A DNA stretch of 64,000 nucleotides from Ferroplasma acidiphilum (lineage in GTDB: Archaea; Thermoplasmatota; Thermoplasmata; Thermoplasmatales; Thermoplasmataceae). The first letter of the stretch is position 1. Each line of letters starts with the position of its first letter. Location of the stretch: contig NZ_CP015363.1 in NCBI RefSeq assembly GCF_002078355.1, forward strand, positions 1,240,001 to 1,304,000, read 5' to 3'. Both the position numbers and the translations under genes were made by a program. Positions 18,884-26,738 of the stretch are shown here, piece after piece. The notes beneath the pieces are model-generated. The model saw only the letters and a list, made by a program, of their open reading frames with translations. It had not been told where the DNA came from and did no database searches.

Positions 18884-19408
18884 TCAGACTATTAATTTCA
18901 ATTCATAACCTGCAATTGTTACTATAATTCCCACAATTACCATTACCACTATCCAGAATTTTGCCCTGCCTGCAGTTGTTTTGCTTATGAACAGCCCAAG
19001 CACGGCCAGTGATAAATATGAAAGGAATAATGGAATTTCAATATTATTTCTAACGATAAGTGATGAAGATAAGGGTATTAAAGCTCCAAGGAAACCGAAA
19101 AAAGCTGCGATTAATGCCCCCAGAAGTGATTCAACAAATATTTCTATGCCAAGATGCCCCTTTAAAAGGTAATCCGTAGATTTAAGGTTCAATTGCAGTG
19201 CTGTCCTGTGCAGTTCCTCATTCAAACCTGCATACTGTGCGATAAAATAACTGAAGGCTCCTGCAAAAGATGAGCCAAATGATATCCTGAAGGCCTGGAA
19301 AAGATCGATACTGCTCTTTCCTATTATCCCACCTGAGGCAAGTATCAATGCAGTTATAATTCCATCGGAAAGCCCGATACTAACAGGGAATATATATTTT
19401 TTATTCAT
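18884..19408 (-). CDS. VIT1/CCC1-like membrane transporter
   Basis: 174 residues, five predicted helices. GLSDGIITALILASGGIIG is the VIT/CCC1 helix-1 signature (Asp, Gly and Thr-rich); the second helix has SFAGAFSYFIAQY. VIT proteins move Fe2+ or Mn2+ across membranes, but the long cytoplasmic metal-binding domain of eukaryotic VIT1 is replaced by a short loop. The substrate here is unknown; metal handling would suit an iron-rich acidic habitat. It overlaps the DUF211 gene by 4 bases. Confidence 0.7.
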   Translation of the reverse strand: MNKKYIFPVSIGLSDGIITALILASGGIIGKSSIDLFQAFRISFGSSFAGAFSYFIAQYAGLNEELHRTALQLNLKSTDYLLKGHLGIEIFVESLLGALIAAFFGFLGALIPLSSSLIVRNNIEIPLFLSYLSLAVLGLFISKTTAGRAKFWIVVMVIVGIIVTIAGYELKLIV

Positions 19409-19671
19409 TTTACTATGTGTTTTCCCGTGATAACTTCGTCAATAGAATGTATAGCGCACCCCATATCTTCTATCACTTTTATGAGATAATTATAATTAAT
19501 ATTTATTCCCTCTACCGTGATGCTGGTACCCATGGTTTCCATGTCCATTTCAGTAACCGTAATTTTCACGGCATCTACTCCCGGCACGTCTTCGATGGAA
19601 CCGGCAAGTTCAGTCAGTGTTGGCCTATTCAATCCTTTGTCTACATCCAGTAAAATTCTCCTCAGATTCAT
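19405..19671 (-). CDS. DUF211 protein
   Basis: 88 residues, an archaeal ferredoxin-like fold seen by NLRRILLDVDKGLNRPTLTELA and VDAVKITVTEMDMETMGTSITVEG, all hallmarks of DUF211. Known structures are small oligomeric proteins of unknown role. The overlap with the VIT-like gene (ATGA) indicates coupled translation, so it may be a regulatory or metal-sensing partner of that transporter. TATA-like region near 19690-19705 precedes it. Confidence 0.85.
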   Translation of the reverse strand: MNLRRILLDVDKGLNRPTLTELAGSIEDVPGVDAVKITVTEMDMETMGTSITVEGININYNYLIKVIEDMGCAIHSIDEVITGKHIVK

Positions 19672-19869
19672 ATATATTTCAAACCTCGAAGCATTTCAGC
19701 CATGGGCTTCATTCTTCTCTATTTAAATCAACTATTAAATTATGATTTATTAACCTTTTGCAATTTTAAATATATTTTTGCAGAAAATTATACCTGCTCT
19801 ATGCAATCATAACTTAACCATAGCAAATTTGCGGCATATATTTTTATATTAAATTGCATATCAAATTTA

Positions 19870-20970
19870 ATGATTGCCATAACATTTGTGATACCTTCCA
19901 GCCTGGATTACAATGGCGGGATAGAGAAGACTATAGCCCGCTATAATTCTTATACTACAGATGATTTCAAAAAAATAGTGCTTCAGGGTGTTCCCGGGGG
20001 TAACAATAAAGATGTTTATGGCATAAATTCTGTCTATTCAAAACTTATCATATCCACATCAGGTAAGTTAAATTTTCTCGTAAGGGCAATGGCACCTTTT
20101 ATTTTAAAATTTGATAGGCTCTTAAACTACAGGGTTATAAGAAACATTGAAAACAACTCACAGGTAATTTACCTTACAAACGATGATTATTATTATTTAT
20201 TTGCACACGGAAAATTTTTTGTCTGGAGTGAGCATGGGAACATACCATCCAGTTATACAGGGATTAAACCGCTAAATAATGCAATATATGCATTGATTAA
20301 GGATAAGCTCATATTCAGGAAAATCAAAGCAATGCACCTCATAAACTGCTATAACATGAATCTGGCCCCATTCAAAAATACCTTCTGTGTCCCCAATGGA
20401 GTTGACACTTCACATTTCTTTCCATCCGAAAGGGCCCATAGTTCAATTCGCCTCCTATTCGTTGGAAGGCTGGAAAAATCAAAGGGAATAGATAAAATCG
20501 TTAACGTATTTAAACAGAATCTTCTAAATATTGAATTCACAGTTGTGGGGTCAGGTGAACTGGAATCACTTTTTTCAACACCGGTTAAAAATGTAAATTA
20601 TGTAAAAAACCCGGACAATGAAAAGCTTGCAGAAATATACAGGAACTCGGATGCTTTCATTTTCCCCTCTATGCTGGAGAATTTTGGAAATGTGGTACTG
20701 GAAGCTCTATCATCAGGGCTCTATGTTATAGGGTCAGAATCATTGAGGCCGCGATTTGATGATATTGAAAAAATGAATTTTCTTGAATATATAGAAAGCA
20801 CAGAAAGTGCAATACTGAAATCACTGGAAGATCTGGATAGGAAAATCGAATACACGGGAAAATATGAAAACAGGATTAAAATGCACAATTATATTGCGGG
20901 CAAATATGGATGGGACGTTGTGCTGCCACAGTTTTATAATAAAATGAAGAATGCCTATTATAGTGAATGA
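19870..20970 (+). CDS. Glycosyltransferase family 4
   Basis: 366 residues, GT-B fold. N-terminal domain: VIPSSLDYNGGIEKTIARY (the GG acceptor loop) and HGKFFVWSEHGN. C-terminal nucleotide-sugar domain: LLFVGRLEKSKGIDKIV and ENFGNVVLEALSSG (the E-x7-E motif). It transfers a sugar from a nucleotide donor, probably to a glycolipid or surface glycan. A TATA-like box at 19842-19856 lies about 25 bases before the ATG, so the transcript is probably leaderless. Monocistronic. Confidence 0.88.
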   Translation: MIAITFVIPSSLDYNGGIEKTIARYNSYTTDDFKKIVLQGVPGGNNKDVYGINSVYSKLIISTSGKLNFLVRAMAPFILKFDRLLNYRVIRNIENNSQVIYLTNDDYYYLFAHGKFFVWSEHGNIPSSYTGIKPLNNAIYALIKDKLIFRKIKAMHLINCYNMNLAPFKNTFCVPNGVDTSHFFPSERAHSSIRLLFVGRLEKSKGIDKIVNVFKQNLLNIEFTVVGSGELESLFSTPVKNVNYVKNPDNEKLAEIYRNSDAFIFPSMLENFGNVVLEALSSGLYVIGSESLRPRFDDIEKMNFLEYIESTESAILKSLEDLDRKIEYTGKYENRIKMHNYIAGKYGWDVVLPQFYNKMKNAYYSE

Positions 20971-21052
20971 TATGCGCTTGCAGAGAATATTTAACTCTAT
21001 CATTGAAATTTAAAAAACTAAAAATTTTATATTATATTGAAATTGAACCATT

Positions 21053-21727
21053 ATGGCAACAGAAATTATATGGCACGGACATGCTGGATTCTCAATAAAG
21101 AATGCTGTTAACATACTTGTTGACCCGTTCTTCAGTGGAAACCCGCTGAGCAGCGAGGATGTTAATAGTATTAAAGCTGATCTGATACTCGTTACCCACG
21201 GTCATTTTGACCATGCAGGGGATGCTGTAACAATAGCTAAAAAAAATGGTTGCCCTATTGTATGTTCTTTTGAGCTTTCTGAAATTATTAAAAAGGAAAA
21301 TGTTGAAACAATAGACATTAATCCCGGAGGCACAATAGAATATAATGGTGTGAAGGCAACTGCGGTTCCGGCAATACACTCATCAAGTTACAATGGCGCA
21401 TATGCCGGTGAAGCAATGGGATTTATTATCGATAATGGTGATCTAAAAATATACCATGCGGGCGATACCACATTTTTTAAAGATATGGAACTCATAGGAG
21501 AAATTTACCATCCAGATGTTGCAATGCTGCCCATTGGCGGCCACTATACAATGGATGTGGATGGGGCAATAGAAGCACTGAAACTTCTTAAAGTAAAAAA
21601 TGCGATACCTATGCATTATAACACATTCCCTCCGATTAAGGCAGATGCTTCAGAATTTCAGAAGAAAGCGGAAAGGAGTGGTATTAAGGCAATAGTTCCG
21701 GAGATCGCAAGGCCTTTCAAGCTATAA
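21053..21727 (+). CDS. UPF0173-type metallo-beta-lactamase-fold hydrolase
   Basis: 224 residues. Metal ligands are in THGHFDHAGD (HxHxDH), IHSS, HAGDTT and the last His in AIPMHYNTFPP. The start MATEIIWHGHAGFSI and GDTTFFKDMELIG are signature positions of the UPF0173/YtkL group. It is a cytoplasmic two-metal hydrolase with unknown natural substrate. It is 82 bases downstream of the glycosyltransferase with its own TATA-like stretch, and convergent with the VirB4-like gene. Confidence 0.88.
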   Translation: MATEIIWHGHAGFSIKNAVNILVDPFFSGNPLSSEDVNSIKADLILVTHGHFDHAGDAVTIAKKNGCPIVCSFELSEIIKKENVETIDINPGGTIEYNGVKATAVPAIHSSSYNGAYAGEAMGFIIDNGDLKIYHAGDTTFFKDMELIGEIYHPDVAMLPIGGHYTMDVDGAIEALKLLKVKNAIPMHYNTFPPIKADASEFQKKAERSGIKAIVPEIARPFKL

Positions 21728-21751
21728 AAATCCAATAAAACAGCAATATTT

Positions 21752-23794
21752 TTATTTTTCCTCAGATATTTTTACTTTTCTTATTAGCGATCCTGTTGAA
21801 TAAAAGCATTCCGAATAGGTGGAATAACTCCCGCCCGCAAGGCCCGATGGATCAATTTCATAGCCAAGGAACATACTGCTTTTAATCTTTCCGTGTTGCC
21901 TGAATATAAAATAGTTTATAGAATTCATAAGTATGGATTCTGAATAGTTATTCATATAATAATCATTTATATTCTGTGTTACCGTTATGAGAGAAGTCCG
22001 GAAGTGCCTGGAATTTCTGGCAAGCATATCTATAATCTCGGCCTCCCGGGAGTTTCTAAGAAATAGGTGGCTTTCATCCATAACAACTATTTTCTCTCCC
22101 TCCTCTTTTTCAACTGTAGAAATTATATAGCTGAATACCAGATCGAAGAACGCATCACGGATTTCTGCATTTTTATGCCCGAACCTGAATACTGTAAAAT
22201 TTCCTTCAAGTTTTACAGGTGTTTTGAATGGCATACTGTAAACAGCTCCCTGTGTACTTTTATTTCCAGAATAGCCCAGCCTGATTTCAGAAATCAATTC
22301 ATTGAACGTGGCAACACCGGATTTTGACATTAATCCTGTTAAAATTCCGGTTATATTGTTTTCACCTATGCCTGTCAGTTTTGCTATGGCGGTTGATATA
22401 ATATTTGCCATTTCCGGTGTTTCAATCATAAAATCTACATAGTCCCCAAGAGATAGGTCTATCACGTGCCCGTAAGAGTATTCTCCTAGCGGGTCAATGA
22501 CATAAACCTTCGCATTCCGATTCTGATCCAGCAATTTTTTTGCAAAATAAGATTTTCCGGAACCTGTTTCGCCTGTTATGGCAATATTATATGAATTGCC
22601 CATGAATGGCTGGAAGTAAAATGGCTTCCCGGTTATTGCATTGATTCCAAGTGGTTCCGCTGCCCGATCTGGAATAGGCGTAAATGAACATGGGAAGAGT
22701 TCTGATATTGAAGCAGAATCCAGCATATATTTAATGCCCTGCCCCTGCAGTTCAAGTGGATTGAATGAATTCCTGTTAAAATAATTGAAAGTTTTTAACC
22801 TGAATCCTGCAGATTCCATTGTTTTTTTGAATGTTTCGGCATTAGAGCGGAGAATAGCCGGGTGCTCTGATATTACAGAGAACCTCACCGAAGCATTATA
22901 TAGCTTCTCTTTCCCTGACATATATTCCAGTGCAGAGATCTGTTTTTTTATAAGCCCGGCGTAATGCCCTGTTTTTGTATAAACTATTTCTGCTTTCCTG
23001 GACGCCAGAAGCCTTTTAACCTGCATCTCATGGTTCTTAATCCGGTTGATTTCCATGTTAATTTCAACCGTAAAACCCATTTTTTCAATAAGGGTTTGAT
23101 AAAAGAAATCCTGGGAATAATCTGTATCTAGCAGATCAAAGTATGCCATGTAAAACCCGCCGGCACCTATATATTTTAACTCCGGGTTTACATTTGCAGG
23201 AAATATTGATTTAATTGTATTTTCATCATCAACAGCTTTTCCATGCAGGGCAGTGTTTGAAACGATAGCAGATATGTTTCTTTTCAATAAATCCATGGAT
23301 GTTTCAATGGCTGATCCATGTGTTTTTAATATAACAAAAGTTCTGTAATAATTTTTGCCGTTGTAAACTTTCGTTTTTGTTATGATATTTGCACTGCAAT
23401 CCAGATTATCGATTACATTCATTATGGCCCTTATATGGTTTGGTTTCTGGCTATCTGTATATAATTCTCGATTTTCTATTTCCACTGCTGAAAATATATC
23501 CTGCCCCAGGATGCAGAATAAAAACCCATTGCGGACAAATTTTATATTATGCCCTGCTACCCCGTGAAAATAGAGTTTTCTCAGTTTATAAATGTTTGAG
23601 AAGTCAAATTTAATGTATGCCATAAACCCGAAATATATTGCAACGGCAGAAATAGTGACAGGCAATGATATGGTGAAAAGTATTGCCGCCATGGATACTC
23701 CAGAAAGTATGATAACAAATTTCTCCACAGGCATTCCGTATATGTATGATTTAAAATTATAAACGTTTGAAGGAATTTTAATGTATACCACCAT
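21752..23794 (-). CDS. VirB3(PrgI)-VirB4 fusion ATPase of a Ced/Ted-like DNA-transfer system
   Basis: 680 residues from the ATG at 23794. Residues 1-77 resemble PrgI/VirB3: MVVYIKIPSNVYNFKSYIYG, then a hydrophobic hairpin (about 23-62) and a basic helix (IYKLRKLYF). A VirB4-type N domain and the ATPase follow: Walker A GETGSGKS at 408-415, DPLGEY, Walker B VVMDESH at 570-576, and RHFRTSLITVTQN (sensor/arginine region). VirB4 and CedB-type motors energise pilus assembly or DNA passage in the membrane. An upstream start at 23863 would make it overlap the previous gene by 86 bases; 23794 gives 17 bases and the expected PrgI start. Confidence 0.85.
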   Translation of the reverse strand: MVVYIKIPSNVYNFKSYIYGMPVEKFVIILSGVSMAAILFTISLPVTISAVAIYFGFMAYIKFDFSNIYKLRKLYFHGVAGHNIKFVRNGFLFCILGQDIFSAVEIENRELYTDSQKPNHIRAIMNVIDNLDCSANIITKTKVYNGKNYYRTFVILKTHGSAIETSMDLLKRNISAIVSNTALHGKAVDDENTIKSIFPANVNPELKYIGAGGFYMAYFDLLDTDYSQDFFYQTLIEKMGFTVEINMEINRIKNHEMQVKRLLASRKAEIVYTKTGHYAGLIKKQISALEYMSGKEKLYNASVRFSVISEHPAILRSNAETFKKTMESAGFRLKTFNYFNRNSFNPLELQGQGIKYMLDSASISELFPCSFTPIPDRAAEPLGINAITGKPFYFQPFMGNSYNIAITGETGSGKSYFAKKLLDQNRNAKVYVIDPLGEYSYGHVIDLSLGDYVDFMIETPEMANIISTAIAKLTGIGENNITGILTGLMSKSGVATFNELISEIRLGYSGNKSTQGAVYSMPFKTPVKLEGNFTVFRFGHKNAEIRDAFFDLVFSYIISTVEKEEGEKIVVMDESHLFLRNSREAEIIDMLARNSRHFRTSLITVTQNINDYYMNNYSESILMNSINYFIFRQHGKIKSSMFLGYEIDPSGLAGGSYSTYSECFYSTGSLIRKVKISEEK

Positions 23795-24701
23795 TTTCGT
23801 CGATAATTCCAGGTATCCGGCTTTCTGATGTATCCGGATCAATGCCGAAATTAATTCCTCCATTCAGCACAGAAACAGGATTTATATCGCCAATTCCGGA
23901 GGAGATTTCAGTTACAGCCGCATCTGCGTTAAGAAAATTCATAGTTCCCTGGAAATACCTGTACATTTCGGTAACAAAGAACAATGGTGCAGTTGCAGCT
24001 ACATAAATCAATCCAATTTCAAGAAATGGATTATTGAATAGGCCTATAAGATAAAGAATAATTATGGTAAAAAAAGGGAAAAATGCAAGTTCAAAGAAAA
24101 TCCTGTACAGTTTTAGTATTTGCTTTTCGCTGCCCGGGATAATCAACAGTAAAGATGCTGCCGGCATAAGCAGAATAAAGAACAGAATTAGGGCCTGCCT
24201 GATTATAAGTATGCCGAAAAGGAGCATAATTGCCATGACAAATGTTCCGGTAAATAGAATTGATATAAGGCTATTTGAGAAAGACAGCCCGGAAAATTCC
24301 AGTCCGTACCAGCTTGTTTTTAACGAATATATATTATTATAAAATACCAGGGAAATACTGATAAATAACATGGATATTCTGTAGGATGCTTCAAAAAGTA
24401 TGATGGCGGCGAATGTTTTTATTAAAAATTTAGCGGGCGGATATGGCTTTATAAATGAGTTGTATACAAGCATAACTAGGGCAGAAATTGTTATTATTCC
24501 CAGAATAACGTCTGAATAAACATTATAAAAAAGATAGTTATAGAAATTAATGAATGGGGAATTCCCCTTTATAAACTGTTCATAGGAATATTCCGGGTTA
24601 AGTCCGTATTTTACCATCATATGCCATAGCAATTCTATTGAAGGTCGAGAGAGGTCTATTATAGCCTTTACAATTTCCTGGAAAATTGAGGTATAGGTCA
24701 T
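23778..24701 (-). CDS. VirB6/TrbL/CedA-like polytopic membrane channel
   Basis: 307 residues. Six membrane helices: about 62-81, 92-120, 140-164, 167-189, 200-220 and 225-245. The central LIIRQALILFFILLMPAASLLLIIPGSEK is like the VirB6/TrbL core (helix, Pro-rich turn, then a charged kink before the next helix). The last 55 residues are hydrophilic. In Ced and Ted systems this protein forms the membrane pore. Its first 50 residues hold an amphipathic region. It overlaps both neighbours (4 and 17 bases), so all three genes form one coupled operon. Homology is inferred from topology and position. Confidence 0.72.
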   Translation of the reverse strand: MTYTSIFQEIVKAIIDLSRPSIELLWHMMVKYGLNPEYSYEQFIKGNSPFINFYNYLFYNVYSDVILGIITISALVMLVYNSFIKPYPPAKFLIKTFAAIILFEASYRISMLFISISLVFYNNIYSLKTSWYGLEFSGLSFSNSLISILFTGTFVMAIMLLFGILIIRQALILFFILLMPAASLLLIIPGSEKQILKLYRIFFELAFFPFFTIIILYLIGLFNNPFLEIGLIYVAATAPLFFVTEMYRYFQGTMNFLNADAAVTEISSGIGDINPVSVLNGGINFGIDPDTSESRIPGIIDENGGIH

Positions 24702-24955
24702 ACTTTACCGGTAACTACATAATTGAAAACGGTAAATAATATGCCGCTGATTGCCATAATAAATATTACTGTGCCTATAGCAGCATTCTTAAGCCGTTCC
24801 CTTGCCATTATTTTTTTGTTCTCATCAGTACTGAAGAAGTTTAGTGCAATCGGTATCCACAGGAGAGTAATAAGAACTGCAGATACTGATATAACTATAT
24901 CATCTATTCTTCCCATCATTGCATTGATTGATGCAATGGCGTAGTCAATTAACAT
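24698..24955 (-). CDS. VirB2/TrbC/CedA1-like pilin-type protein
   Basis: 85 residues. Two hydrophobic helices (about 20-41 and 60-81) separated by a basic loop (ENKKIMARERLKNAA) give the topology of VirB2-type T4SS pilins and of CedA1. There is no cleavable leader; in the pilin family the helices form the fibre packed with lipid. ATG at 24955 is preceded by an AT-rich region (24960-24985) that holds a likely TATA box. It is the first gene of the operon. A pilus function is inference. Confidence 0.65.
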   Translation of the reverse strand: MLIDYAIASINAMMGRIDDIVISVSAVLITLLWIPIALNFFSTDENKKIMARERLKNAAIGTVIFIMAISGILFTVFNYVVTGKV

Positions 24956-25004
24956 TTTTGGTAATAATACGAAAATATAAAATAATAACGGAAAAAAACA
25001 TGTA

Positions 25005-25790
25005 TCAGAAAAGCTTTTTTTGCCTGTCCATCAGCATATTACCGGATGCAGGCAACCCGAGTTCCTGCCTGATAAATTTGATGGTATCCGGCGATAAGCC
25101 CTCATAATGGTTGTTTGCATATATGAAAACTGTACCCTGGCCTGAATCCTGCTTTTTAATTTTTCCAATCCATTGTTCAATTTCTCTGTGCCTGTTTATT
25201 CTTATTTCCCCAAGGTCTTTCTTTTCAAGCGATTTGTTCCCTAGAAAGCGCACATAAAGGTTTTCAGTGGTTTTAATTTCAGGTGTTTTTATATAATCCA
25301 GGACCGACCATACCATTGTTATTCCTGATTTCCGGAGGATTCCATAGACTTCATCTATGAACCACGAAGGATGCCTGAATTCAATAGCATATTTGATATT
25401 GTTGGGAAGCAGCTCTATAAAGTTCTCCAGAACACCAGTATTAATTGGAAAGTCCGGAGGCAGCTGGATAAGCACAGTGCCAAGCCTGTTATTTAACAAG
25501 GATATGTTTTTCATGAAATAGGCAAGATCGTCCTCACATCTCTCAAGGCGTGACTCATGTGTTATTTTACGTGGCATTTTAGGGGAAAAAAGGAAGTTCT
25601 CAGGTACAGATGAAGCCCATTTTTCCACTGTTTCACTATTCTGTGCTGCATAGAACGTAGAATCTATTTCCACAGTGTCAAATATTCTGGCATAGTCCCT
25701 GAGGTAGTTAGATGGAGATTCAGAGTAATCATAAATTTTTCCTTTCCAGAAATCATAGCTCCAGCCCGAGCATCCTGTACGGTAAATCAT
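25005..25790 (-). CDS. DUF72 (YecE-like) protein
   Basis: 261 residues of a TIM-barrel fold. Hallmarks are IYRTGCSGWSY at the start, FDTVEIDSTFY, LFSPKMPRKITHESRL, LIQLPPDF, AIEFRHPSW and FIYANNHYEGLSP. The family is widespread but its activity is unknown; a nuclease or sugar-isomerase-like role has been suggested only by structure. It lies 49 bases upstream of the Ced/Ted-like operon on the same strand, with no strong link. Confidence 0.88.
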   Translation of the reverse strand: MIYRTGCSGWSYDFWKGKIYDYSESPSNYLRDYARIFDTVEIDSTFYAAQNSETVEKWASSVPENFLFSPKMPRKITHESRLERCEDDLAYFMKNISLLNNRLGTVLIQLPPDFPINTGVLENFIELLPNNIKYAIEFRHPSWFIDEVYGILRKSGITMVWSVLDYIKTPEIKTTENLYVRFLGNKSLEKKDLGEIRINRHREIEQWIGKIKKQDSGQGTVFIYANNHYEGLSPDTIKFIRQELGLPASGNMLMDRQKKLF

Positions 25791-25839
25791 GGATAATGTA
25801 ATTGGATAACAATAAATAATAATTCTTATCCCAATGGCA

Positions 25840-26634
25840 TTATATTTTTACATTCATATTGGTATAAAATGATACTTTTCTTGCATTTGTTTCCCCCGGT
25901 TTACCATTCTCATTTTCATATTCCTTTACAAACGAGGGTTTGCCGAATACTTTTACAGGGAGTTTATCCGTGGAATTAAAATTCATTAAATATTTGCCTT
26001 TAATGCTACCCAGAGTATTCCTCAACTCAATGAAATCACTTTCAAGAAAATTGTGCACATACCAGTCCTTTCCGGGATATGGAGGGTCCAGGTAAAAAAA
26101 TGTGTCCGGATCATTATATTTGTCTATAACTTCGCGGAAATCCATATTTTCTATTTTCATCTTCCTTATTTTTGATTCCGCCTTAAGAAGGTTGGATACA
26201 TTCTTTCTATATGTGCCGAAAAGTGATTTGTCTTTCTTTCCATAGCTATTGCCCATTCCCCCGAAACCGGTGTTAAAATTAAAAAAAATTGAAAAAGCCT
26301 TTTCAATCTCTGGATTTCCCGTATCCATAACTATTCTACCATCATAATAGTCAAAAAACATTTTTCTGTCCCGTGCCACGGCATCGGCTGCCCTGTAAAG
26401 CTGCGAAAAGTTATTTTTAAGTGAATTAAATAATATAAAAAGTTCCCTGTTAAGGTCATTGTATACCTCAATCCCGGCATGGATATTGATGATCACAGAA
26501 CCTGAACCGGAAAACACGTCAACAAACCTGGTGCATTGTGATATGTCAAACAACCGCTGTATTTCACCTACTATGGCAGTTTTCGATCCAGGGTATTTCA
26601 TTATTCTCAACATATGAGATTTAATGTTATGCAC
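25840..26634 (-). CDS. D12-class adenine-specific DNA methyltransferase (Dam-like)
   Basis: 264 residues. SAM motif I is FVDVFSGSGSVII, the N-terminal signature MKYPGSKTAIVGEI, and the catalytic DPPY in FFYLDPPYPGK. It transfers methyl to N6 of adenine. No restriction endonuclease is adjacent, so it is probably an orphan methylase used for marking or control. Several starts are possible: 26634, 26613 (MLRIMKYPGSK) and 26601 (MKYPGSK). It is next to the putative DNA-transfer operon, with the DUF72 gene between. Confidence 0.88.
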   Translation of the reverse strand: MHNIKSHMLRIMKYPGSKTAIVGEIQRLFDISQCTRFVDVFSGSGSVIINIHAGIEVYNDLNRELFILFNSLKNNFSQLYRAADAVARDRKMFFDYYDGRIVMDTGNPEIEKAFSIFFNFNTGFGGMGNSYGKKDKSLFGTYRKNVSNLLKAESKIRKMKIENMDFREVIDKYNDPDTFFYLDPPYPGKDWYVHNFLESDFIELRNTLGSIKGKYLMNFNSTDKLPVKVFGKPSFVKEYENENGKPGETNARKVSFYTNMNVKI

Positions 26635-26738
26635 ATCTCGTATTTAATTTATGGTAGTACTGGCATGCCAGCAGAGACAAAATCCTGGAAAAAGAAGTAA
26701 TAGCCACATCAATGGTTTTATATATAAATTGCAGTTGT

